From Bradyrhizobium macuxiense (lineage in GTDB: Bacteria > Pseudomonadota > Alphaproteobacteria > Rhizobiales > Xanthobacteraceae): a stretch of 64,000 nt of DNA. The position numbers and the translations under genes were made by a program. Shown here in pieces: positions 25,907 through 34,610 of this stretch. Below the pieces are notes generated by a model, which was not told where the DNA came from, did not search any database, and saw only the letters and a program-made list of their open reading frames with translations. The number at the start of each line of letters is the position of its first letter. Within the stretch, counting starts at the first letter, position 1. The DNA lies in assembly GCF_007993935.1 (NCBI RefSeq), contig NZ_VITY01000019.1, positions 107,056-171,055 on the forward strand, in the 5' to 3' direction.

Positions 25907-27451
25907 TTACGCCTTGGCGGGCGCCTTCGGCCAATAGCGGTCGCGCAGATGGCGCTTCACCAGTTTCCCGGTTGGCGTGCGCGGCAGCTCCTGCTCGAAG
26001 TCGATGCTCTTCGGGCATTTGATCGGCGACAGATGCTGGCGGCAGAACGCGATCAGCTCGGCCTCGAGCTCCTTGCCGGCCTTGCCGATGTCGTGCGGCT
26101 GCACCACGGCCTTGACCTCTTCGCCCATCTCCTCGTTCGGCACGCCGAACACCGCGACGTCGGAGACCGCAGGGTGCGTGATCAGCACGTCCTCGGTCTC
26201 CTGCGGATAGATGTTCACGCCGCCGGAGATGATCATGTAGCTCTTGCGGTCGGTGAGATAGAGGAAGCCTTCCTCGTCGAGGTAGCCGACGTCGCCGAGC
26301 GTCGACCAGCCCCTGGCGTTGTAGGCCTTCTTCGTCTTCTCGGGATCGTTGTGATAGCTGAAAGCCGGCGCGTCGGCGAAATAGACCTGGCCGATCTGGC
26401 CGGTCGGTGCCTCCTCCTCGTTCTCGTCAAGGATCTTGACCTTGCCGACCACCGCGCGGCCGACCGTGCCGCGATGGGTCAGCCATTGCTGCGAGGTCGA
26501 GACCGTGACGCCGTTGCCTTCGGAGCCGGCGTAGTACTCGATCAGGATCGGTCCCCACCAGTCGATCATCTTGGCCTTGACGTCGACCGGGCAGGGCGCC
26601 GCAGCGTGGATCGCGCCCTTCAGCGAGGTGACCTTGTAGCGGGTGCGCACCTCGTCGGGTAGCTTGAGCATGCGCACGAACATGGTCGGCACCAGCTGTG
26701 ACTGCGTCACCTTGTGCTTCTCGACCTGCTTCAGGAATTCCTCGGCGTCGAAATGCTCCATGATCACGGAGGTGCCGCCTAGCACGGTCGCCATCATGTT
26801 GAAGCGCAAGGGAGCCGCGTGATAGAGCGGCGCCGGCGACAGATAGATAGAGTCAGCGTTCATGCCGCACATGTCGGCGGTGAGGATCCGCAGGAACGGG
26901 TTCGGCACGTCGATCCGGTTGCCCTCGAACTCTTTCTTGATGCCCTTGGGGCGGCCGGTGGTGCCGGAGGAATACAGCATGTCGTAGCCGGCGACCTCGT
27001 CGGCAACCGGCGTGGTCGGTTGCGCGGCCGCCTCCTTGTCATAGAAGCGGAAGCCCGGTGCAGGCTCATCCATCATGTAGAACAGTGGTTCGCCCGCCTC
27101 GCCCTTGATCAGGCCCTTCACCTTGTCGGCACACTGCGGGGTGGTGATGAACACCTTGGCTCCGCAATCCTTGATGATGTAGGCGATCTCTTCTTCGGTG
27201 AGGTAGCGGCTGATCGCCGTGTAATAGAGCCCCGAGCGCTGCGCGGCCCAGCAGATCTCCATGAAGGCGAGACGGTTTTCCATCAGCAGCGCGATGTGGT
27301 CGCCGGGCTTCAGGCCGAGCGAGCGGAACAGGTGTGCGCCCTGGTTCGAGAGCTCGTCGAGCTCGCGATAGGTGATCGCCTTGCCGGACGCCGCCATCTG
27401 GTAGGCGATCTTGTTCGGGGTGTTGCGCGCGTGGATGGACGGATGGGTCAA
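25907..27451 (-). CDS. Acyl-CoA synthetase (AMP-forming ligase)
   Basis: 514 residues of the ANL superfamily. The ATP/AMP motif YSSGTTGRPKG, a hinge and motif block GDVGYLDEEGFLYLTDRKS, GGVNIYPQE, and the C-terminal catalytic lysine in PTGKLVKRH are all present. It activates a carboxylic acid to its CoA thioester in the cytosol. I place the start at TTG 27451 (MTHPSIHARNTP..., a common start for these ligases) because GAGGAA lies 5-9 bp upstream; the frame also opens at a TTG six codons earlier. It is in line with a thiolase and opposite the TetR-led operon. Confidence 0.85.
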   Translation of the reverse strand: MTHPSIHARNTPNKIAYQMAASGKAITYRELDELSNQGAHLFRSLGLKPGDHIALLMENRLAFMEICWAAQRSGLYYTAISRYLTEEEIAYIIKDCGAKVFITTPQCADKVKGLIKGEAGEPLFYMMDEPAPGFRFYDKEAAAQPTTPVADEVAGYDMLYSSGTTGRPKGIKKEFEGNRIDVPNPFLRILTADMCGMNADSIYLSPAPLYHAAPLRFNMMATVLGGTSVIMEHFDAEEFLKQVEKHKVTQSQLVPTMFVRMLKLPDEVRTRYKVTSLKGAIHAAAPCPVDVKAKMIDWWGPILIEYYAGSEGNGVTVSTSQQWLTHRGTVGRAVVGKVKILDENEEEAPTGQIGQVYFADAPAFSYHNDPEKTKKAYNARGWSTLGDVGYLDEEGFLYLTDRKSYMIISGGVNIYPQETEDVLITHPAVSDVAVFGVPNEEMGEEVKAVVQPHDIGKAGKELEAELIAFCRQHLSPIKCPKSIDFEQELPRTPTGKLVKRHLRDRYWPKAPAKA

Positions 27452-27472
27452 AGATGTTTCCTCAAACAAGCT

Positions 27473-27595
27473 GGTCGTCCCGGCGAAGGCCGGGACCCAT
27501 AACCACTAATGATTGTTGTTGGACTGGGTTGTGGCCCCAGCCGGGCCTAACCACAAACGGCTGTGGTTATGGGTCCCGGCCTGCGCCGGGACGAC
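27473..27595. repeat. Palindromic repeat (GTCGTCCCGGCGAAGGCCGG type), copy 2
   Basis: GGTCGTCCCGGCGAAGGCCG then GGACCCATAACCAC opens; GTGGTTATGGGTCCCGGC...CCGGGACGAC closes. It is related to 1747-1871 and lies between the thiolase and ligase genes. Confidence 0.85.
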
Positions 27596-27635
27596 ATCTT
27601 TTGTGTGGAGAGCCTTGGGCTCGCCTAACGCTACT

Positions 27636-28808
27636 TTACAGCCGCTCGACAATCGTCACATTCGCCATGCCGCCGCCTTCGCACATGGTCTGCAGGCCGT
27701 AGCGCTTGTTGCGCTGCTTCAGCGCATGCAGCAGCGTGGTCATCAGCTTGGTGCCGCTGCCGCCGAGCGGATGGCCGAGTGCGATCGCGCCGCCATTGAC
27801 GTTGAGCCGGGCTGGGTCGGCGCCGGTGGTCTTCAGCCACGCGGTCGGCACCGAGGCGAAGGCCTCGTTGACCTCGAACAGGTCGATGTCGTTGATCTTC
27901 ATCCCGGCCTTCTGCAGCGCGCGCTGGGTTGCCGGCAGCGGCGCTTCCAGCATGATCACGGGATCGCCGCCCATCATGGTGAGGTGATGGATGCGCGCCA
28001 TCGGCTTGACGCCGAGCGCCTTCAGGCCCTTCTCGTTGACGACCATGACGCCGGAGGCGCCGTCGCAGATCTGGCTGGCGCTCGCCGCGGTCAGCTTGCC
28101 GTTCTCGGCGATCAGCTTGACGCCCTTGATGCCGTCGAGGCTGGCATCGAAGCGGATGCCTTCGTCGATGTGGTGGGTGTCGGTCGAGCCGTCGGCGCGG
28201 GTGATCTTCACCGGCACGATCTCGTCCTTGAAATGGCCGGCTTGGGTCGCCGCGATCGCGCGCTGGTGGCTGTTGTACGAGTATTCGTCGAGCTCATCCT
28301 TCGACAGGCCGTACTTCTCGGCCATCATCTCCGCGCCGGTGAACTGGCTGAAGACGATGTTGGGATACTTCGCCTCGATGCCCGGGCTCTTGTAGTGGCC
28401 GAAGCCGTTCTTGGCGGGCAGCGACGAGGCGAGCCCCATCGGCACGCGGGTCATCGATTCCACGCCGGCGGCGATCACGCAGTCCATGGTGCCAGACATC
28501 ACCGCCTGCGCCGCGAAGTGCAATGCCTGCTGCGAGGAACCGCACTGCCGGTCGATCGAGGTGGCCGGCACGCTCTCCGGCAGCTTGGAGGCCATCACCG
28601 CGTTGCGCGCGATGTTGGTGGACTGCTCGCCGGTCTGCATCACGCAGCCCATGATCACGTCCTCGACCTGCGCCGGGTCGGCTCCGGAGCGTTCGACCAG
28701 CGCATCGAGCACGGTGGCGGCCAGATCGGCCGGATGCCAGCCGGCGAGACGCCCTCCCTTGCGGCCGCCCGCGGTGCGAGCGGCGGCGACGATATATGCC
28801 TCGGCCAT
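27636..28808 (-). CDS. Acetyl-CoA C-acyltransferase (thiolase)
   Basis: 390 residues. The nucleophile Cys89 lies in DRQCGSSQQAL; the active-site histidine and second cysteine are in GGAIALGHPLGGSG and MCEGGGMANV; VNEAFA is also present. It carries out the last step of a beta-oxidation cycle, releasing acetyl-CoA or propionyl-CoA. It shares a 112-bp divergent promoter region with the TetR regulator. Confidence 0.92.
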   Translation of the reverse strand: MAEAYIVAAARTAGGRKGGRLAGWHPADLAATVLDALVERSGADPAQVEDVIMGCVMQTGEQSTNIARNAVMASKLPESVPATSIDRQCGSSQQALHFAAQAVMSGTMDCVIAAGVESMTRVPMGLASSLPAKNGFGHYKSPGIEAKYPNIVFSQFTGAEMMAEKYGLSKDELDEYSYNSHQRAIAATQAGHFKDEIVPVKITRADGSTDTHHIDEGIRFDASLDGIKGVKLIAENGKLTAASASQICDGASGVMVVNEKGLKALGVKPMARIHHLTMMGGDPVIMLEAPLPATQRALQKAGMKINDIDLFEVNEAFASVPTAWLKTTGADPARLNVNGGAIALGHPLGGSGTKLMTTLLHALKQRNKRYGLQTMCEGGGMANVTIVERL

Positions 28809-28880
28809 GTCTGATCTCCCTGATGTTTTCTGGATTTGGGGTCCTAAAAGTTGGGCCGGATTTAAGGGGCGGCTCAGCAT

Positions 28881-28900
28881 TTAGTCAATCAATCAATTAA
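28881..28900. promoter_or_regulatory. Possible TetR operator between thiolase and tetR
   Basis: TTAGTCAATCAATCAATTAA, a partly symmetric AT-rich segment with a repeated TCAA step, stands out in the divergent gap next to a TetR gene. Symmetry is imperfect. Confidence 0.3.
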
Positions 28901-28920
28901 CTCTTGAGTGCAGCCCCGCC

Positions 28921-29649
28921 ATGGGCTTATGTGCGGCCTCGATTTACCGTCGAGTCCAGACACAGAGCGGGACCAGAGCGCAGTTGAATACCAGCGTACC
29001 GACGAAACTCGCCGCGGGCAGAAACGCCACTGCCGACAAGCTATTGGTCGCAGCCAGCGAGCTGATGATCGAACGCGCCTCGATCGAGGTCTCGCTGTCC
29101 GACATCGCGCAGAAGTCCGGGGTCAACGCCGCGCTGGTGAAATATCATTTCGGCAACAAGGACGGGCTGTTGCTGGCGCTGCTGGCGCGCGACGCCGCCA
29201 CCGAGATATCGCAGCTCGAATATTTGCTGGCGCAGCCGATCACGCCGTCGGAGAAATTGCGCCTGCATATCGGCGGCATCATCCGCGCCTATCACCAGTT
29301 CCCCTATATGAACCGGCTGATCCATTATCTCCTGCACGAGAGCTCGGCCGGCGCCGCGGACGAAGTGTCGAAATTCTTCGTCGCACCGCTGTTGGATTTT
29401 CACCGCCGGCTGCTCGCAGAGGGCATCAAGGCCGGTCAATTCCGCAAGATCGATCCGGTGCTGTTCTACACCAGCCTGATCGGCGCCTGCGATCACCTGT
29501 TCTTCGGCCGCCACGCGATGTCGCGCGCGGTCGGCGTCGGTCCGGTCACCGACGAGGTCTGCCGCGAATACATCAAGCACATGGAAGCCTTGATCTTCGG
29601 CGGCGTGCTCAATCCCGATAAGGAAACGGCAGCGATCGCCGCCGGATAA
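28921..29649 (+). CDS. TetR-family transcriptional regulator
   Basis: 242 residues at the longest start. An N-terminal helix-turn-helix (VSLSDIAQKSGVNAALVKYHFGNKDGLLLAL) is followed by a helical ligand domain. The first ~25 residues are atypical and no good ribosome site precedes 28921, so the true start may be further in, around 28984. It is the first gene on the plus strand of the acyl-CoA cluster and is opposite the thiolase, so it probably represses both arms and is released by an acyl-CoA intermediate. Confidence 0.85.
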   Translation: MGLCAASIYRRVQTQSGTRAQLNTSVPTKLAAGRNATADKLLVAASELMIERASIEVSLSDIAQKSGVNAALVKYHFGNKDGLLLALLARDAATEISQLEYLLAQPITPSEKLRLHIGGIIRAYHQFPYMNRLIHYLLHESSAGAADEVSKFFVAPLLDFHRRLLAEGIKAGQFRKIDPVLFYTSLIGACDHLFFGRHAMSRAVGVGPVTDEVCREYIKHMEALIFGGVLNPDKETAAIAAG

Positions 29650-29695
29650 AAAAGTTCGAGTCTAGAGAAGAAACGCCCAAGGAAAGGTTGTTCTC

Positions 29696-30454
29696 ATGCA
29701 GTTGAAAGACGTTGCCGTTCTCATCACCGGCGGTGGCTCCGGCCTTGGCGCCGCAACCGCGCGCGCCATGGCCGCCAAGGGCGCCAAGATCGGCGTGATC
29801 GACCAGAACAAGGAAAACGCCGAGAAGGTCGCCAGTGAGGTGAAGGGCGTTGCCCTGCACGCCGACGTCACCGACGAGGAAGCGATCAAGGCGGCGATCG
29901 CCAAGGCCGAGGCCGCGCACGGCATCGCGCGCGTCTTGATGAATTGCGCCGGCATCGGCGGTTCGCAGCGCATTATCGGCAAGGACGGAACGTACCCGCT
30001 GGCCAAGTTCGTCCGCATCATCAACGTCAATTTGATCGGCACCTTCAACGTGCTGCGGCTGTTCGCCGAACGCCTCGCCACCGCCGAGACGATCGGTGAG
30101 GAGCGTGGCGTCGTGATCAACACCGCGTCGGTCGCGGCCTATGAGGGCCAGATCGGCCAGATCGCCTATTCGGCCTCGAAGGGCGGCGTCGTCGGCCTCA
30201 CGCTGCCGGCCGCGCGCGACCTCGCCAGCCTGAAGATCCGCGTCAACACCATCGCGCCCGGCCTGTTCCTGACGCCGCTGCTGATGGGTCTCAACGAGGA
30301 AGCCCGCAAGAGCCTCGGCGCCCAGGTGCCGCATCCGGCCCGCCTCGGCGACGCGTCGGAATACGGCAACCTCGCCGTCCACATCGTCGAGAACCCGATG
30401 CTCAACGGCGAGACCATCCGTCTCGACGGCGCCATCCGCATGGCGCCGCGCTAG
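29696..30454 (+). CDS. SDR-family 3-hydroxyacyl-CoA dehydrogenase (HSD10-like)
   Basis: 252 residues. The NAD motif TGGGSGLGAATA, MNCAGIGG, the Ser-Tyr-Lys catalytic set (INTASVAAYEG...AYSASKGG) and the long NVNLIGTFNV...RGVVINTAS layout match type II 3-hydroxyacyl-CoA dehydrogenases. Asp after strand 2 (VIDQN) indicates NAD. It would oxidise the beta-hydroxyacyl-CoA before thiolysis. AAGGAAAGG is the ribosome site. Confidence 0.88.
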   Translation: MQLKDVAVLITGGGSGLGAATARAMAAKGAKIGVIDQNKENAEKVASEVKGVALHADVTDEEAIKAAIAKAEAAHGIARVLMNCAGIGGSQRIIGKDGTYPLAKFVRIINVNLIGTFNVLRLFAERLATAETIGEERGVVINTASVAAYEGQIGQIAYSASKGGVVGLTLPAARDLASLKIRVNTIAPGLFLTPLLMGLNEEARKSLGAQVPHPARLGDASEYGNLAVHIVENPMLNGETIRLDGAIRMAPR

Positions 30455-30472
30455 CGCGAGCGCCGCCTCTTG

Positions 30473-30600
30473 CCCTCCCCCCTTGCGGGGGAGGGCGGCA
30501 GCGAAGGCTGCCGGGAGAGGGGTTCTCTCCGCGGCCACCCCTCTCCGAAGCGAATACGCGGCACCGACGCGCATGCCCTCTCCCGCAAGGGGAGAGGGCG
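30473..30600. repeat. Palindromic repeat (CCCTCCCC...GGGGAGAGGG class), copy 6
   Basis: TTGCCCTCCCCCCTTGCGGG..GGAGGGCGGC begins and GCCCTCTCCCGCAAGGGGAG..AGGGC ends the element, inside the plus-strand acyl-CoA gene cluster. Confidence 0.75.
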
Positions 30601-30641
30601 CATCAACCGGCACCGCATCTGCAGATGCAGGAGTGTGACGC

Positions 30642-31448
30642 GTGACAAATCCGCTGCTGATCGAACATCACGACGGAGTCGATTGGGTCACACTCAATCG
30701 ACCGGAGAGCCTGAACGCACTCGATCCGTCGTTGATCGATGCGCTCAACACCTATTTCCAGGGCCTGCAGCGCAATCGCGACACCCGCGTCGTGGTGCTG
30801 AAGGGCGCCGGCGCGAATTTCTGCGCCGGGCTTGATCTCAAGCACGCGATGGCCCGCCGCGGCGGACAGACCGAGCCGCCGAGCGTCGCTGACTCCTTGG
30901 ACTCGCAGCGCCGCATTGCCGACATCGTGATGCTGATGCGGCGCGCTCCGCAGCCGATCATCGCGCTGGTGCAGGGCGCGGCCGCCGGCGGCGGCTTTGC
31001 GCTGGCGCTTGCCGCCGACATCCGCATCGCGGCGAAGAACGCGCGGATGAACTGCGCCTTCATCAAGCTCGGCTTAGGGGGCTGCGACATCGGCACCAGC
31101 TATTTCCTGCCGCGCCTCGTCGGCGTGTCGGTCGCCTCCGAATTGATCCTCACCGGGCGCTTCATCAACGCCGATCGCGCGCTCGCCGTCGGTCTCGTAT
31201 CCGAAGTCGTCGAGGCCGCCGATCTCGATACCGCTGCCAATCCCTATGTCGACGCGATGATGACGGCCGCGCCTGTCGGTCTGCGCCTCTCGAAGGAATG
31301 CATCAACATGAGCGTCGATGCCGGCTCGATCGAGGCCGTGATTGCGATGGAGGATCGCAACCAAGTGCTGTGCAGCCGCTCGGAAGATTTCCAGGAGGGC
31401 ATCAGGGCCTTCCTTGAGAAACGAAAGCCTGTCTATATCAGGCGCTGA
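30642..31448 (+). CDS. Enoyl-CoA hydratase
   Basis: 268-residue crotonase. Oxyanion segments are GAGANFCAGLDL and QGAAAGGGFALALAADIRI; the C-terminus ends in LEKRKPVYIRR. It hydrates an enoyl-CoA in the side-chain degradation predicted for this cluster. GTG at 30642 is chosen because AGGAG lies 9 bp upstream. Confidence 0.88.
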   Translation: MTNPLLIEHHDGVDWVTLNRPESLNALDPSLIDALNTYFQGLQRNRDTRVVVLKGAGANFCAGLDLKHAMARRGGQTEPPSVADSLDSQRRIADIVMLMRRAPQPIIALVQGAAAGGGFALALAADIRIAAKNARMNCAFIKLGLGGCDIGTSYFLPRLVGVSVASELILTGRFINADRALAVGLVSEVVEAADLDTAANPYVDAMMTAAPVGLRLSKECINMSVDAGSIEAVIAMEDRNQVLCSRSEDFQEGIRAFLEKRKPVYIRR

Positions 31449-31489
31449 GAACAGATCCTCAAAAGGACAAGAATTCCGGGAGACGCAAA

Positions 31490-33358
31490 ATGGATGGAGA
31501 CGCGGCGATGCTGACGAAACCCGCCTTTCGCAAGGTGGATTGGCTCGCGCGTGACATCGCGATTGAACGGCGCGCCGACGGCACCGTCGTCCTGAAGTCG
31601 CGGATTCCGCTCCAGGCCTATGAGACGCACATCCCGGCCTATCTCGCCAAATGGGCGACGCGGGCGCCGGAGCGCATCTGGCTCGCGCAACGCGGCGGCC
31701 CCGACCGGCAGTGGCGCAAGGTCTCCTACGGTGAAGCCAAGCGCACCGTCGATGCGCTGACGCAAGGCCTGCTCAACCTCAGCGTTGCCGACGGCCGGCC
31801 CGTCGCGATCCTCTCGGGCAATTCGATCGAGCACGCGCTGATGACGCAGGCCGCGATGCAGGCGCGGCTGCCGGCCGCGCCGGTGTCGCCGGCCTATTCG
31901 CTGATGAGCCAGGATCATCTCAAGCTCAAATATCTCTTCAACCTGATCAAGCCCGCCGTCGTGATGGTGCAGGATGGACCTGCCTTCGAGAAGGCGCTGA
32001 AGGCGATCGACCTCACCGGTATCACGGTCGTCCACGTGCTGCGCCCTTGCGAGGGCATCAAGAGCGTGGCCTTTGCCGAGCTCGCGGCAACGCCTGTCAC
32101 GGCTGATGTTGACAAGTCGATCGCGAAGATCACGCCCGACACGGTCGGCAAGCTGCTGTTCACCTCGGGCTCGACCGGCATGCCCAAGGCCGTCATCAAC
32201 ACCCAGCAGATGATGTGCGCCAACGCGGCGATGATGATGCAGGTGCGGCCGCGTGAAACGGCAGGGCCGATCCCGACCGTGCTCGACTGGATGCCGTGGA
32301 ATCACACCATGGGCGGCAATGCTGCATTCAATCCGGTGCTGGTCGATGGCGGCACGCTCTACATCGACGATGGCCGGCCGATGCCGGGCCAGCTCGAGGA
32401 GACCATCCGCAATCTGCGCGAGGTCTCGCCGACCTATTACGCCAACGTGCCGGCCGGCTATGCCGCGCTCGCGGCCGCGATGGAGAAGGATGAGGCGCTG
32501 TGCCGAAGCTTCTTCAAGAATCTCTCGATCATGGCATATGGCGGCGCCCGCCTGCCCGACGATCTCTATGACCGCATGCAGGCGCTGGCGGTGAAAACGA
32601 CCGGTGAGCGCATCGTGTTCTACACGGGCTGGGGCTCGACCGAGACCGCGCCGACCTCGACCGGCACTTATTGGGACACCGAGCGCGTCGGCCTGATCGG
32701 CCTGCCGTTCCCCGGCGTCGAGCTGAAGATGGTGCCGTGCGGCTCGAAGTTTGAATTGCGGCTGCGCGGCGTCAACGTCACGCCGGGCTATTTCGGCCAG
32801 CCCGATCTCACGGCGAAGATGTTCGACGAGGAAGGCTTCTACTGCATCGGCGATGCCGGCGTGTTCGTGGAGCCTGCGGATCCGCTGCAGGGCATCATCT
32901 TTGCCGGCCGCGTGGTCGAGGACTTCAAGCTCACCACCGGCACCTTCGTCCATGTCGGCTCGCTGCGTACGGACGCGATCGCCGCCGCGACGCCGGTCGT
33001 GCATGATGCGCTGGTGGCGGGGCAGGACCGTGAGTTCATCGGCCTGCTGTGCTGGCCGAACCTGCATGCCTGCCGCCAGCTCGTCGGCAATGCGGATGCG
33101 AGCTATGAGGAGGTGATCCGGCATCCCGACGTGATCGCCTGTCTCGAGAAGGGCCTGCAGGCGCACAACGCGTCCACCACCGGCAGCAGCATGCGGATTG
33201 CGCGTGCGATGCTGATGGTCGAGCCGCCATCGATCGACGGCAACGAGCTCACCGACAAGGGCTACATCAACCAGCGCGCCGGCCTCGAACGCCGCGCCGC
33301 ACTGGTGGAGAAGCTCTACGCCGGCAAGCCCGGCGACGACGTGATCATCTTGAACTGA
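31490..33358 (+). CDS. Feruloyl-CoA synthetase-like AMP-forming ligase
   Basis: 622 residues, ANL fold with the long N-terminal region of the FCS group. ATP motif LLFTSGSTGMPKAVIN, WMPWNHTMGG, YGGARLP, the adenylation motif GWGSTETAPTST, and a C-terminal lysine region NELTDKGYINQ. Relatives activate ferulate or p-coumarate and other bulky acids. Adjacent hydratase and dehydrogenases suggest that its CoA product enters beta-oxidation. There is no feruloyl-CoA hydratase-lyase/vanillin dehydrogenase pair, so ferulate itself is not certain. Confidence 0.82.
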   Translation: MDGDAAMLTKPAFRKVDWLARDIAIERRADGTVVLKSRIPLQAYETHIPAYLAKWATRAPERIWLAQRGGPDRQWRKVSYGEAKRTVDALTQGLLNLSVADGRPVAILSGNSIEHALMTQAAMQARLPAAPVSPAYSLMSQDHLKLKYLFNLIKPAVVMVQDGPAFEKALKAIDLTGITVVHVLRPCEGIKSVAFAELAATPVTADVDKSIAKITPDTVGKLLFTSGSTGMPKAVINTQQMMCANAAMMMQVRPRETAGPIPTVLDWMPWNHTMGGNAAFNPVLVDGGTLYIDDGRPMPGQLEETIRNLREVSPTYYANVPAGYAALAAAMEKDEALCRSFFKNLSIMAYGGARLPDDLYDRMQALAVKTTGERIVFYTGWGSTETAPTSTGTYWDTERVGLIGLPFPGVELKMVPCGSKFELRLRGVNVTPGYFGQPDLTAKMFDEEGFYCIGDAGVFVEPADPLQGIIFAGRVVEDFKLTTGTFVHVGSLRTDAIAAATPVVHDALVAGQDREFIGLLCWPNLHACRQLVGNADASYEEVIRHPDVIACLEKGLQAHNASTTGSSMRIARAMLMVEPPSIDGNELTDKGYINQRAGLERRAALVEKLYAGKPGDDVIILN

Positions 33359-33359
33359 T

Positions 33360-33441
33360 CGTAGGATGGGTAGAGCGCAGCGAAACCCATCACTCCTGAC
33401 GAAACAACCGATGGGTATCGCTTCGCTCCACCCATCCTACG
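33360..33441. repeat. Palindromic repeat (CGTAGGATGGGTAGAGCGCAG type)
   Basis: CGTAGGATGGGT and ACCCATCCTACG are perfect terminal inverted arms; GAAACCCATC and GATGGGTATC add an inner stem. It resembles 5882-6002. Confidence 0.88.
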
Positions 33442-33469
33442 AAAAACAACAGCAACGCGGGTAAACGCC

Positions 33470-34597
33470 ATGAATTTCGATTTCTCCGACGAACAGAAGC
33501 AGATGCGCGACGAGGCGCGGAAGTTCCTCAGCGAGCAGTGCCCGCCGAAGGCCGTGCGCGAGGTGCTCGACGGCAAGGCGCCTTACGACAAGTCGCTGTG
33601 GAAGGGCCTCGCCGAGATGGGCTTCCTCGGTGTCGCGATCCCTGAGCAGTTCGGCGGCGCGGGCGCAGGCCATCTCGAGCTTTGCGTGATCGCCGAGGAA
33701 ATGGGCCGCGCGCTGGCGCCGGTGCCGTTCTCCTCGACGGTCTATCTCGCCGCCGAAGCGATCCTGATCGCGGGCAGCGACGCACAGAAGCAGAAATGGC
33801 TGCCGAAGATCGCCTCGGGCGACGCCATCGGCACGCTGGCGCTGTTCGAAGGCAAGGGCAATCCCTCGCCGAAGGCGGTCAAGGTCACGGCCAATGGCGG
33901 CGTGCTCAACGGTGTCAAGAAGCCGGTCGCCGATGGCGCGATCGCCGATTTCGCCGTGGTCGCGGCGCGCACCGGCTCGAGCGGACGCGAGTCCGACATC
34001 TCGCTGTTCATCGTCGACCTCAAGGGCGCCGGCGTCGAGGTGAAGCCGCTGACCAACATCGACCTCACCCGTGGCCAGGCCGAGATCACCTTCAAGGATG
34101 CCAAGGCCGAGCCGCTCGGCGCCGCCGGCGAGGGCTGGAGCGTGATCACCCAGGTGCTGGATCGTGCCGCCGTGCTGACCGCGTTCGAGCAGGTCGGCGG
34201 TGCTGACCGCGCGCTGGAGATGGGCCGCGACTACGCGCTCGACCGTATCGCGTTCGGCCGTCCGATCGGCTCGTTCCAGGCGGTCAAGCACATGCTGGCC
34301 GACATGTATGTCTCGGCGACGCTGGCGCGCTCGAACTGCTACTACGGCGCCTGGGCGCTCTCGACCAATGCCGGGGAATTGCCGGAGGCGGCGGCCGCCG
34401 CGCGCATCAGCGCGACGCAGGCGTTCCAGCACTGCGCCAAGAACAACATCCAGGTTCACGGCGGCATGGGCTTCACCTGGGAGTTCGACTGCCACATGTA
34501 CTATCGCCGCGCCAATGCGGTCGCGCTCGGTCTCGGCAGCCTGTCCTATTGGGAAGACGCGCTGATCGACCGCATGCGCAAGAAGAACGCGGCGTAA
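33470..34597 (+). CDS. Acyl-CoA dehydrogenase, small-type subunit lacking the GTDE motif
   Basis: 375 residues. It starts MNFDFSDEQKQMRDEARKFL, has the mid-domain and FAD-interface motif QVHGGMGFTWE, but ends LGSLSYWEDALIDRMRKKN without the G-G-T-D-E-I block of the two following paralogues. This resembles the subunits of heteromeric acyl-CoA dehydrogenases (for example the alpha2-beta2 enzymes of steroid side-chain degradation) that do not carry a full active site. A partnership with 34611 or 35888 is inferred from position (13-bp gap). Confidence 0.85.
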   Translation: MNFDFSDEQKQMRDEARKFLSEQCPPKAVREVLDGKAPYDKSLWKGLAEMGFLGVAIPEQFGGAGAGHLELCVIAEEMGRALAPVPFSSTVYLAAEAILIAGSDAQKQKWLPKIASGDAIGTLALFEGKGNPSPKAVKVTANGGVLNGVKKPVADGAIADFAVVAARTGSSGRESDISLFIVDLKGAGVEVKPLTNIDLTRGQAEITFKDAKAEPLGAAGEGWSVITQVLDRAAVLTAFEQVGGADRALEMGRDYALDRIAFGRPIGSFQAVKHMLADMYVSATLARSNCYYGAWALSTNAGELPEAAAAARISATQAFQHCAKNNIQVHGGMGFTWEFDCHMYYRRANAVALGLGSLSYWEDALIDRMRKKNAA

Positions 34598-34610
34598 GCG
34601 AGGTACAGTC

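Noticed and set aside
31433..33166. 577-codon open frame antisense to the feruloyl-CoA-synthetase-like gene
   Set aside because: Composition (Arg/His/Asp-rich, no domain) is that of a mirror frame in high-GC coding DNA; the plus-strand ligase has clear motifs.
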